Assembly (NCBI RefSeq): GCF_017303315.1
Contig: NZ_JAFKOI010000001.1
Coordinates: forward strand, 744,001-808,000
DNA: 64,000 nt
From: Bacillus sp. NTK071
Lineage (GTDB): Bacteria > Bacillota > Bacilli > Bacillales > Guptibacillaceae
Reading direction: 5' to 3'
The notes under the pieces: generated by a model
Database searches by the model: none
Seen by the model: only the letters and a program-made list of their open reading frames with translations
What the model was told of the DNA's origin: nothing
Shown here: positions 19,075 through 26,377 of the stretch, piece after piece
How positions within the stretch are numbered: the stretch's first letter is position 1
How the letters are laid out: each line of letters opens with the position of its first letter
Position numbers and translations under genes: made by a program

Positions 19075-20553
19075 TCAAAGGTTCTTTATAGAAAAGTGAA
19101 TTGTCATTTCAACCTCAGCACCAATTAGCCTTTTCCATTCAATTCTTTCAACCAAGGATTTTAAAACATTATTTTCCTCCTGTTCAGTCAAGACTTCTTT
19201 ATTCATTAAGTCTAATCTTCTATTTAGTTTCTCTATTTTCTCATTAAGAGTTTCCTTACTTATTGATTCTAACATTTTTTCTAAGACCCTTTTTTCTTCC
19301 TTAAGTCTTTCCATCTTTAAAACAGTATTATTTTGTCTCCCTAAAAAATCATTAACACTGTATAACCCTATTTCATATGAGTCATGTATTTTCCTAAGCC
19401 GAGAATAGTATGTTTCTAAACCCTGTGTAATTCTGTCCAATTTATTTTGTATTTCCACCCGTTGACCATTAACTTCACCATTTCCTTGTTGAAGTTTATT
19501 GATATAGAGGATAAGTTGTTCTAAAATTTCTTTTTTAAAGTAGGTAAGCTCTGAACCACGATTAGGACATTTATTGCCATCAGTATCTAGGCTTTGACAG
19601 GGTTTAAGAGAAAGTTTGTTTCTTTTGTAATTTAAATACATTGGACTCTTGCATACACCGCATACAAACAAGCTAGATAATGAATACCTCAATTTCCTGG
19701 CGGGCTTCTTCCTTTCTAACCTTAAAATTATTTTGTCGTGTTCTTCTTGAGACTTTACTGCTTGATGTGCATCTTCTTTCACTATCCACTGCTTTCTAGG
19801 TAGTAATTCTCCTCTTTTCTGTGATGAATTATTTCGACTCTTGTTATAAACAATCCGCCCGAGATGTGTTTCATCTAATAACAACCTCTTAATTGTACTA
19901 TCTAGCCAATTCTTACCCCTAGGAGATTTAATACCTTTTTCATTTAAATAATTAGCAATGTTATAAATAGAATCTCCCCTGATAAATTTTTCAACAATGT
20001 CTCTATATACAGCTAGCCTTACCGTGTTTACGGTAAGACTTTTTGTGTTCTTGTCGTATTCATAAGGGAACGGAGGTGTCCCATTTGTCCATCTACCCAT
20101 TTTTGCACCTATCTGTTTTCCTTGCTGAAGTCGTTTCTTTATCATTTTGTATTCTTGTCTTGCAATGAAACTGTGGAAATCCGTATATTGTTCATCTTGC
20201 TCATTTGATAAATCATAGACTTTGTATGGATTAGCAGTAATTAACTTTGTATTAGAGGTCTTAAAAGCTTTAATAACCTTGTCTTGGTCACCTAAGTCAC
20301 CTCTTCCGAGTCTATCGTAATCAAAAACTAGTACTGCTTGATATTTGTTCTTTTGGATTAAATCTAAAAGCTCAATCATTTTGGGTCTTGTGTATAGCGA
20401 ATCCCCACTACCTATCTCAGCAAACTCATCGTAATCCCAGTTTTTATCCTTACATATACTTATCAACTCACTACGGTGATTACTTAAATCTTTCTCACTA
20501 TCTCCTCTAGACTTCCTTATATAAATAGCAACATGACAGATTCTACCTTTCAT
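19075..20553 (-). CDS. Large serine recombinase (site-specific integrase)
   Basis: A 492-residue recombinase. The resolvase-type catalytic domain starts AIYIRKSRGDSE with the nucleophile Ser15, followed by FDYDRLGRGDLGD (about 96-108). A recombinase domain with LNEKGIKSPRG comes next, then a zinc ribbon (CGVC ... CQSL ... KCPNRG) and a coiled coil near the C-terminus. This is the architecture of integrases that insert elements at specific gene targets. It reads toward yyaL, 97 bp away, and is divergent from the XRE gene. It is the probable agent of the yyaL insertion. Confidence 0.93.
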   Translation of the reverse strand: MKGRICHVAIYIRKSRGDSEKDLSNHRSELISICKDKNWDYDEFAEIGSGDSLYTRPKMIELLDLIQKNKYQAVLVFDYDRLGRGDLGDQDKVIKAFKTSNTKLITANPYKVYDLSNEQDEQYTDFHSFIARQEYKMIKKRLQQGKQIGAKMGRWTNGTPPFPYEYDKNTKSLTVNTVRLAVYRDIVEKFIRGDSIYNIANYLNEKGIKSPRGKNWLDSTIKRLLLDETHLGRIVYNKSRNNSSQKRGELLPRKQWIVKEDAHQAVKSQEEHDKIILRLERKKPARKLRYSLSSLFVCGVCKSPMYLNYKRNKLSLKPCQSLDTDGNKCPNRGSELTYFKKEILEQLILYINKLQQGNGEVNGQRVEIQNKLDRITQGLETYYSRLRKIHDSYEIGLYSVNDFLGRQNNTVLKMERLKEEKRVLEKMLESISKETLNEKIEKLNRRLDLMNKEVLTEQEENNVLKSLVERIEWKRLIGAEVEMTIHFSIKNL

Positions 20554-20571
20554 TTTAACCCTCCACGTTTA

Positions 20572-20624
20572 ATGACTATAGTTATCTATTAATCTATCAC
20601 ACTCTAATCGTGATGACTATAGTC
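20572..20624. promoter_or_regulatory. Divergent control region with two ATGACTATAGT repeats
   Basis: ATGACTATAGTT (20572-20583) and ATGACTATAGTC (20613-20624) lie 41 nt apart, between the recombinase and the XRE gene. The inner GACTATAGTC is palindromic. They are likely operators for the adjacent XRE repressor, an inference from position. Confidence 0.5.
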
Positions 20625-20676
20625 TGTCGACTCCTTGTCTCTTTAAATGGAGTATTAATAGTAGGGGGTGCTGATA

Positions 20677-20904
20677 TTGCGTGTAGAAGTTGCATTTGGA
20701 AAAGTATTAAAGAAAATTAGATTAGAAATGGGATTGTCTCAAGAAAAGCTAGCATTACTATGTGAGCTAGACAGGACTTATATAGGATTATTAGAAAGGG
20801 GACAAAGAAAACCTACAATCACAACCATTTTCACAATTGCAGAAAATTTGGATGTTAAACCAAGTTCCTTAATAACTGAAGTGGAATTAATGACTAGCAA
20901 ATAG
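20677..20904 (+). CDS. XRE-family HTH regulator
   Basis: A 75-residue Cro/CI-type DNA-binding protein consisting of the HTH only: LGLSQEKLALLC-like helices (here MGLSQEKLALL) then LDRTYIGLLERGQRKPT, the classic XRE recognition segment. The TTG at 20677 is chosen because AGGGGGTG lies 6-7 nt upstream; an in-frame GTG at 20668 is inside that RBS. Divergent from the recombinase, with a repeated operator-like motif between, so it probably controls element maintenance. Confidence 0.85.
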   Translation: MRVEVAFGKVLKKIRLEMGLSQEKLALLCELDRTYIGLLERGQRKPTITTIFTIAENLDVKPSSLITEVELMTSK

Positions 20905-20929
20905 TAATTACTTGATTGTTGATTTAACT

Positions 20930-20986
20930 AAAAATGATGAAGAGAATTAGCTGGTAAAATTACAGCTAATTCTCTTCATCATTTTT
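20930..20986. terminator. Very long bidirectional terminator overlapping the methyltransferase stop
   Basis: A 24-bp perfect stem with 9-nt loop, flanked by A and T tracts. The right arm is also the last codons and stop of the methyltransferase gene, so the hairpin closes both convergent genes. Confidence 0.85.
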
Positions 20987-21634
20987 TATTAATAAGTATG
21001 CAGATTCACCTACTGAACGACACTCAATAACTTTTAAACCTGCTTTTTCACATAAATCTCTTAAAGAAGAAGGAGGAATTATTCCATAAAAAGAGTAATT
21101 ATTGTTATTTTTTATTAACCATCCATCTTTATACTTAACAGCATTTTTTTTGGATTCATAACTCTTAAAATACGAATTTCTATACTGGGTAGTAATTAGT
21201 GCTTTACCTTCAAACTTCAATGCTTTTCGAATAGTAGTTAAAACGTTAACTCTTTCTTCTTCATATGGAATTGCTGAAAGTACATTTGTGCAAATTGCCC
21301 AATCAAAATAATTAGCCATATCAAATTCATCGGTAGTGAAAACAGACAAGTTGTCTTCTTCTTCAGCAAAATCCGTAATGGTTAAATGGTTGACTCTATC
21401 GAGCTTCTGAGTACGATTAATTTGTTCTTTCGAATCCACAGCAATAACCTCTTTGACTCTATTTAATAAGGGAATTGTATACCTAAGCTTTCCACAACCA
21501 TAATCTAGAATCACACTACTTTGGGGCAACTCGTTAATCCATTCAAGTAGCCAATTGCTTTGTTGCAAAATAGATTTTGCAGCATATTCGCTTTTAACAA
21601 TAACTTCTTTCTCATCTTCAATTTTATAATGCAT
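20966..21634 (-). CDS. Class I SAM-dependent methyltransferase (element cargo)
   Basis: A 222-residue protein with a seven-strand methyltransferase fold: ILDYGCGKLRYTIP is motif I, then AVDSKEQI, and DWAICTNVLSAIP is the motif IV region. The tail ends in LRDLCEKAGLKVIE, usual for class I enzymes. The target is unknown. The start is set at 21634 (MHYKIE) with AAAGGTG upstream, giving an 11-bp overlap with the membrane-protein gene; a longer frame to 21685 lacks an RBS. Third gene of the cargo operon. A DNA, RNA or small-molecule target is equally possible. Confidence 0.82.
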   Translation of the reverse strand: MHYKIEDEKEVIVKSEYAAKSILQQSNWLLEWINELPQSSVILDYGCGKLRYTIPLLNRVKEVIAVDSKEQINRTQKLDRVNHLTITDFAEEEDNLSVFTTDEFDMANYFDWAICTNVLSAIPYEEERVNVLTTIRKALKFEGKALITTQYRNSYFKSYESKKNAVKYKDGWLIKNNNNYSFYGIIPPSSLRDLCEKAGLKVIECRSVGESAYLLIKNDEEN

Positions 21635-22319
21635 CTTGATACACCTTTTTAATAGATTCCGACACTTGCTCAGTCTCAGACTCAATATTGAATATCAACC
21701 TAATCTCAGTATTGATAATTCTTATTGCTCTTTTATAAAACACAACACCTAAAGCACTTAAAATTATAATCAACAAAGCTAAAATTAAGGAAATGCCATT
21801 TAACGTCAAAAATAAGAATAGAATTAAAAAAATCATCAAAACCGTAATACTTTCAATACAAATCCAAAATAACGCCCAGTTTGTTAGTGCTAAAATAATG
21901 TTATGTTTACTTATTTTAGGTTCTGTAGAATCAGCATATTTATAAAATACTTTATCCATCAATTCATTTCTATCTTCATAAACTTTTTTTCTTTGCTCTG
22001 CGTTTAGAGCTATCCCCACTTCATTTGCCATAGGGATAAGAATATACTGAAAATCAAAATGATGTCTAATCTTAAACCTGTTAGAGATTTGATCGTGAAA
22101 TGCTCCAAAATATGAGAATAGATACCACAACACGGCTGGTATCAAGTAATTAGTGTCAATTGGCACTTTTCTATATTCTACTGTGAAGTTTGGTATATGC
22201 TCCATAAAGTCCTTAACTCCGTCTGAATTATTGTAAAGGAAAGAGAAGCAAAAGAATACAACAATCGAACTTACAAGACCAATAAGCCTTAGCATTGATG
22301 AATAATCTTTAACAGCCAA
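21624..22319 (-). CDS. Four-TM membrane protein (element cargo)
   Basis: A 231-residue protein not recognised as a family. Hydrophobic segments lie near residues 10-28 and 58-74, then a cytosolic-looking charged domain of about 70 residues with NAEQRKKVYEDRNELMDK, then two more TM helices (about 142-165 and 168-193) and an amphipathic C-terminal tail. The TTG at 22319 is preferred because GGGGGA is 7 nt before it; an in-frame TTG at 22334 overlaps that site. It lies between the DUF6414-like and methyltransferase genes, tightly packed. A membrane effector is possible but unproven. Confidence 0.75.
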   Translation of the reverse strand: MAVKDYSSMLRLIGLVSSIVVFFCFSFLYNNSDGVKDFMEHIPNFTVEYRKVPIDTNYLIPAVLWYLFSYFGAFHDQISNRFKIRHHFDFQYILIPMANEVGIALNAEQRKKVYEDRNELMDKVFYKYADSTEPKISKHNIILALTNWALFWICIESITVLMIFLILFLFLTLNGISLILALLIIILSALGVVFYKRAIRIINTEIRLIFNIESETEQVSESIKKVYQDAL

Positions 22320-22342
22320 AAATCGTTCCCCCAAATCGAAAC

Positions 22343-23203
22343 TTATTTATACAGGGCAATTGGTTTTATAACAATTGCAGGTTTCACAGCGAAGATGTCT
22401 TTACTATCAAAATCAAACTCGTTTTTACTTTTAATCTTGGTCTTCGCTCTTCTATGCTCTCTACTAAGCATGTTAGTCATCCCCGATAAAGTGGGGTCAA
22501 AGATTGTATATTTTTCTCCAGCTTGTAATACATGTTCTATACGACCCATAACTGTATAAGTTCCGAGAGATAAATCACTAATGTCTACTTCTAAGCTATT
22601 AATCCCTAGTGAACCTACGAAGAAAAATTTTGCGGAATTAGGAGAACCAATTGGTCTGAAGATTGCTTTTTGCACATCTTTCTCAATAGCTTTTTTGCCG
22701 TAGTTAACTGCAGAATTAAAATCTTCATCAACTTCCATATCAATGTCTAAATTATTCGCCAAGTTAAAAAAATCACCCGCGTTGTTTAAAAAATTTCCTA
22801 TTTCGTACCCTTTAGAAAGTTTTACTTTCGTTGAAAACCTTACAAATTGACCTTCTTCTAACTGCGCCCATATTTCTCTATCAAAGCCTTCCAAGTACTG
22901 TATTGCAGGTTCTAAGTAATTATCTAATTTAGAGAACAGTGATTCTTTTGTAGGTTCTCTCAATTGACTTATATTAACTGATTTTCCTTTCCCTTCTCTC
23001 TTAATTGATGTAGCAGGAATTGGTATACCCATCGATACTAATATCTTCTGAAGTTCACCAGTTGAAATATCAAAATTCCACTTAGGAGAACCATCACTAG
23101 TAGACGATTCCGTATATTTTATAAGACCATCTTCTATAGTAGAAACATAATTTCTCAAAATTTTCTCATCTAAATAATAAAAATCTTTCAAGCTATCAAT
23201 CAT
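22343..23203 (-). CDS. DUF6414-like protein (element cargo, first gene of operon)
   Basis: A 286-residue soluble protein. The N-terminus DFYYLDEKILRNYVSTIEDGL resembles DUF6414 proteins, which begin with a YLD(E) motif followed by a leucine-rich helix; this call is from memory. The C-terminal half has a beta-rich part with YTVMGRIEHVLQAGE, the kind of segment that describes regulation of a complex rather than catalysis. No enzymatic motif is seen. RBS AAAGGTGGG. It begins a three-gene minus-strand operon behind an extended -10 promoter. Function unknown; families like this occur in defence-type islands. Confidence 0.75.
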   Translation of the reverse strand: MIDSLKDFYYLDEKILRNYVSTIEDGLIKYTESSTSDGSPKWNFDISTGELQKILVSMGIPIPATSIKREGKGKSVNISQLREPTKESLFSKLDNYLEPAIQYLEGFDREIWAQLEEGQFVRFSTKVKLSKGYEIGNFLNNAGDFFNLANNLDIDMEVDEDFNSAVNYGKKAIEKDVQKAIFRPIGSPNSAKFFFVGSLGINSLEVDISDLSLGTYTVMGRIEHVLQAGEKYTIFDPTLSGMTNMLSREHRRAKTKIKSKNEFDFDSKDIFAVKPAIVIKPIALYK

Positions 23204-23230
23204 ACGTTCCCACCTTTTCCATTTTTATCT

Positions 23231-23239
23231 ATTATACCA
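23231..23239 (-). promoter_or_regulatory. Extended -10 promoter of the cargo operon
   Basis: The minus strand reads TGGTATAAT about 30 bp before the DUF6414-like start: a perfect TATAAT with the TGn extension and no good -35 box. Confidence 0.5.
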
Positions 23240-23444
23240 CACCCTATTTCTGTAACTCCACTTCGCTTTTTCTATTAATTTCCATTATCATTCTCCTTTC
23301 TTAGCTTAGAGATATAGAGAATAATTTAGTTGGTTTTGTGTTGACGTCGAAAAATACAGGTAATATGCACTTATTGGTATCTATAATCTCATAATTAAAA
23401 AGGTTTTTAGGGGGTTAACACAGCCATAGGTTCTAAAGACCAAG

Positions 23445-23455
23445 TGACACCAATG
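23445..23455. other. Attachment-site core, right (attR)
   Basis: TGACACCAATG, identical to 18800-18810. To its right begins the stranded yyaL 5' fragment. Confidence 0.7.
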
Positions 23456-23632
23456 ACATGTAGAATACCCAATAGATACAAGGACAGGCTTATTTTCTCT
23501 CTTTGCCTTTTGAAACGCTTCCTCTCCCCATGGATACCAGTCAACTGGATTATGTGCATGTTGCAGGAGATAAGGAGACTTCTCATCAATCAGCTTATTT
23601 TCATAATGATTCTTCTTATTATGCTCGTCCAT
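23445..23632 (-). pseudogene. Stranded 5' fragment of the original yyaL
   Basis: Starts at 23632 with RBS GGAGGGTG and encodes the first 63 residues of a YyaL N-terminus ([20 protein letters not shown] ... TCHWCH). After the CHWCH codons the frame continues for 20 unrelated residues to a stop at 23381. It is similar but not identical to codons 1-60 of the intact yyaL; many third positions differ. So it is not a recent copy but the host 5' end displaced by insertion. It may still be transcribed and give an 83-aa peptide. Confidence 0.85.
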
Positions 23633-23734
23633 TCATTCACCCTCCAACAATTAGTTAGGTATGATCTATCTACAGTTTAACAAAAGAATCCTTTTAATCA
23701 TAAAATCTTTCGAAACTGACATCCGCACAAAAAT

Positions 23735-23754
23735 AAGCGGTGGATTCACCGCTT
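23735..23754 (-). terminator. Terminator of the DUF6241-like gene
   Basis: AAGCGGTG-GATT-CACCGCTT with a T tract on the minus strand, just after the stop at 23756. Confidence 0.82.
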
Positions 23755-23755
23755 A

Positions 23756-24277
23756 TCAATAGTGCTTATTAATATATTTCTGTTCTTCTTCATTCGTCAT
23801 TAATCGCTTAGCCTTACCGATTGTACCACCATTTAAACGCCATATGTGATTATGAACCTCTACTGCGTTTTGATAATTATCTTCATCCCATTGATTCAAC
23901 GTTTCAAGATAAAAATCAAAATGCTCATATTCATCCGGTGTTCCTTTTATTTTCTCTAATACGCCAAGCATACTATCAATTCTCTCATCAGAGATTTGAT
24001 AAATTCCCCATTTTTGTTTAGCTACGACCTTCTGATGAGTCATACCATGTATGTAATCTTGAAATTCATTTTCAGAAGGTATTCCATCTTCAGAAATTAA
24101 TGGTTCACCATCATCTATGTATCGATCTGGATCAATGGGTTCTGACTTATTACTAGCTGATTCACTTGACGATTTCTCTATACTCGAATCTAAATCAGAA
24201 ATAAACCAGTATGTAACGCCAAGAACGATTACAACGATGGATGATATTGAAATGATTAATGTTCTTGTTGAAGGCAT
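23756..24277 (-). CDS. DUF6241-like membrane-anchored protein
   Basis: A 173-residue protein with an N-terminal TM anchor (about 7-26), a Ser/Glu-rich linker (30-55) and a helical extracytoplasmic domain containing IHGMTHQKV, KWGIYQIS and a C-terminal ML TNEEEQKYI-type tail. The MTHQKV motif and layout match DUF6241 proteins as I recall them. No function is known. It lies just upstream (in the minus direction) of the stranded yyaL fragment, and has its own terminator. Confidence 0.65.
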   Translation of the reverse strand: MPSTRTLIISISSIVVIVLGVTYWFISDLDSSIEKSSSESASNKSEPIDPDRYIDDGEPLISEDGIPSENEFQDYIHGMTHQKVVAKQKWGIYQISDERIDSMLGVLEKIKGTPDEYEHFDFYLETLNQWDEDNYQNAVEVHNHIWRLNGGTIGKAKRLMTNEEEQKYINKHY

Positions 24278-24463
24278 ATCTCGCTTTCAGCTCCTTGTAT
24301 TTTCTACTGTACAACTACTATGTCATGAAAATAAAAAAGGGTATTTATACCTACTTTTACATAGTTTGCTAGAAAGTTTAGGAGAAGTCAATGATTATAC
24401 AGATATTTGTTTAGAATATTAGCATAAAAGAGGCGAATGCATAAGCATGTCCATCGAATCTAG

Positions 24464-24472
24464 CATAGCTTA
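24464..24472 (+). promoter_or_regulatory. SigK-like -10 element before the Cys-rich gene
   Basis: CATAGCTTA matches CATAnnnTA. The -35 position 17 nt upstream is GC rather than AC, and the start site would fall very close to the RBS, so this is weak. Confidence 0.3.
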
Positions 24473-24494
24473 CTAGTAAAAGGAGGTGTTCTTT

Positions 24495-24722
24495 ATGGGA
24501 AAACGACGTAGCGCAAGTACACCAAGAACATATCTTAACAACAACAGCAACAACCGAACTCAAGGAGCATCCAGAGGCGAAACTGCTCCAAGCTGTTCTC
24601 GCTTCTGTTCTAACGTGTGTCAAAGACTGTTTCCTTTTAACTTTAACCGCTGTTTCAATGACTGCTTATCTTGTAAGAGAGGTGTCGTATCTGACACAGA
24701 TCACGATTTTTACGACGAGTAA
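24495..24722 (+). CDS. Small basic Cys-rich protein, 75 aa
   Basis: Start ATG 24495 with AAAAGGAGGTG upstream; the frame opens at 24486 but that ATG is inside the spacing. The N-terminal half is Asn/Ser/Arg-rich and the C-terminal half has six cysteines (CSRFC, NVCQR, NRCFNDC, LSCKR). There is no signal peptide. Composition and a SigK-like -10 suggest a spore-associated protein, but I do not recognise a family. Confidence 0.65.
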   Translation: MGKRRSASTPRTYLNNNSNNRTQGASRGETAPSCSRFCSNVCQRLFPFNFNRCFNDCLSCKRGVVSDTDHDFYDE

Positions 24723-24729
24723 TCAATTG

Positions 24730-24755
24730 AAAGTCACCTAAATGGTGGCTTTTTC
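24730..24755 (+). terminator. Terminator of the Cys-rich gene
   Basis: AAGTCACC-TAAAT-GGTGGCTT followed by Ts, a few bases after the stop. Confidence 0.75.
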
Positions 24756-24774
24756 TTGTTAGAAGACATATAAG

Positions 24775-24805
24775 AGCGATATCTTTTCTCTCAAAAGATA
24801 TCGCT
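24775..24805. terminator. Second hairpin between convergent genes
   Basis: A 13-bp perfect stem AGCGATATCTTTT / AAAAGATATCGCT; likely ends the minus-strand gene at 24841 and may act both ways. Confidence 0.75.
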
Positions 24806-24840
24806 TTTATGCTGAAGAGATATATTCTCTATTATTCACT

Positions 24841-25344
24841 CTATTGATCTCCAAACGTTTCTGTTACACCGAATGTATCTTCATGATTATAATGATTCAT
24901 AGCTTTATCCAAATCATGATAATACCTGTGGAGTGATCGAACCTCAGCTCTAGTTAATTCATGACTTGAGAGCTCTTTAATAGATTCTAAATCCCTTTTT
25001 AGGTCATCATGAGCTACCCCATTCTTTAGAAAAACATCGATGTATGTGATAGCAGCATCAGCATGGGATTGTTGAACCTCCATATCTAGCTCTCGATCAA
25101 TCATGCCATATCCTGTTGTTCGGTTATAATAAGCATGAAAATCTGCGATAAATTCGTCAATATGTTTATACTCTGCTGGAAAAGAAGCAGCAGAGACAAC
25201 TTCATCTGTACCTTCTACCTTCATACCATTCATTTCTGTATGAAGTGAGAATATATAAATATAGAGAGCAGCGAATGTAGCAGCGACGAGGAGACTGAGG
25301 ATGGAAAACATCATTTTGACTTGATCCATTTCATCTTCCCCCAT
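24841..25344 (-). CDS. Hypothetical membrane-anchored protein, 167 aa
   Basis: A single N-terminal TM helix (about 11-33) and an extracytoplasmic, acidic helical domain rich in His/Tyr (HRYYHDLDKAMNHYNH). Not recognised. The ATG at 25344 gives MGEDEMDQ; the second Met (MDQVKMM) is also possible since GGGGGAAGAT precedes it. It follows the MerR-like gene by 32 bp on the same strand, so the two may be co-transcribed. Confidence 0.6.
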   Translation of the reverse strand: MGEDEMDQVKMMFSILSLLVAATFAALYIYIFSLHTEMNGMKVEGTDEVVSAASFPAEYKHIDEFIADFHAYYNRTTGYGMIDRELDMEVQQSHADAAITYIDVFLKNGVAHDDLKRDLESIKELSSHELTRAEVRSLHRYYHDLDKAMNHYNHEDTFGVTETFGDQ

Positions 25345-25376
25345 TCGGATTTCTCCCTATCTATCTATAAAATCCG

Positions 25377-26078
25377 TTATTTGGCAAAACCAAAAATATT
25401 CTTAATTTTTGATACCCCCCACTTCGTATCATGTGACCTACTTTCATCACGAAAACGGTCCTGAACAACCGCCATTAATCTTTCTTCTCTAGCAGACATT
25501 CTCTCTTCAGAAAGCTTTCTCTCTTTCGTAACTTCATACTGGTAGAATTCCCTCTCATCAACGGACACATCTGCGAGGTTATCAAGTTTTTTCCCTATAG
25601 CACTTAACTCTATTTGATTAATCGTCGCATGAGCATCTGATGCAGTGGCAATTTCCTCGTGGACGATTTCGTGTACCTGATGAACAATATCTTTTTCCAA
25701 ACGTTTAACGGTTTCATCCATCTTGAGAAGTTGTTTCACTTCTTCAGATTCTACGAAAGAAACTATTTTGGATAATGATAAGTTAATATTTTCATGATCT
25801 GTAATAACCCCAGGGGATTCTCTTACTTCAACTTTCAATGGTTCTTTTGTGCGAAGTTCTAGTGTATTTGTTATAACATCGTCCCCAGCACGACTTTCTT
25901 TCATATTTTTAATCAATTGAAGGACTTCAATATCCCCGATTGTATACGTTCGAGCGTTATTCTCATCACGTGGAATTGTTAGAAATGGGGCAAATTGTTC
26001 CTCCCATAATTTTAGCGTATGACGGGACACATTCAACATGGAAGCCACCCTGGAAATCATCATTGTATTGGTATTCAT
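25377..26078 (-). CDS. MerR-type HTH protein, RacA/DUF3967-like
   Basis: A 233-residue protein. The N-terminal winged HTH (about 6-65) reads ISRVASMLNVSRHTLKLWEE and YTIGDIEVLQLI, the MerR pattern. A long charged coiled coil (about 90-215) follows, then the basic end KWGVSKIKNIFGFAK. This layout is shared by RacA, which anchors the chromosome at the pole in sporulation, and by plasmid DUF3967 proteins. The start at 26078 is chosen because GGGGAGG is 8-9 nt away; the ATG two codons earlier is too close. Function unproven. Confidence 0.7.
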   Translation of the reverse strand: MNTNTMMISRVASMLNVSRHTLKLWEEQFAPFLTIPRDENNARTYTIGDIEVLQLIKNMKESRAGDDVITNTLELRTKEPLKVEVRESPGVITDHENINLSLSKIVSFVESEEVKQLLKMDETVKRLEKDIVHQVHEIVHEEIATASDAHATINQIELSAIGKKLDNLADVSVDEREFYQYEVTKERKLSEERMSAREERLMAVVQDRFRDESRSHDTKWGVSKIKNIFGFAK

Positions 26079-26377
26079 TTTCATTCCTCCCCGTTGATTT
26101 TATAGATGTATTCCATGCGGATATATCAATATCCCTCTGTGATGACAAAGGTTCTTAAAAACAGTCAGAGACTTGCAAATATAGCTATGTTCTTCTCCAA
26201 AAACCCGTTTAGTGTAAGTTTATGCACCCTTTATATTTGATAATGTTGTTTTTCAATGTGAATTATTTCATTTAAAGATTAAAATCGACAAATTTTATAA
26301 TGGAGCCTCTTGTCGAGAAAGCGATTTCAATTCTGAATATTGTGGTAATATTAATTTAAAATGAAATGAGGGTCGCA

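Larger units (their letters stand above)
18800..23455. mobile_element. Serine-recombinase integrative element inserted in yyaL
   Basis: About 4.65 kb bounded by the direct repeat TGACACCAATG (18800-18810 and 23445-23455). The left end is fused to yyaL codon 57 onward; the right end abuts a yyaL 5' fragment cut at the matching codon. The element carries a large serine recombinase, an XRE regulator, and three minus-strand cargo genes. No phage structural, conjugation or replication genes are seen. The boundary repeat is a piece of the conserved CHWCH coding sequence, so its exact extent partly reflects coding homology. Confidence 0.8.

Noticed and set aside
18800-23455. Prophage
   Set aside because: No capsid, tail, terminase, lysis or replication genes; only recombinase, regulator and three cargo genes.
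23407-23589. A 60-codon frame in the yyaL fragment
   Set aside because: It is a different frame of the same fragment; the correct frame carries the conserved YyaL residues.
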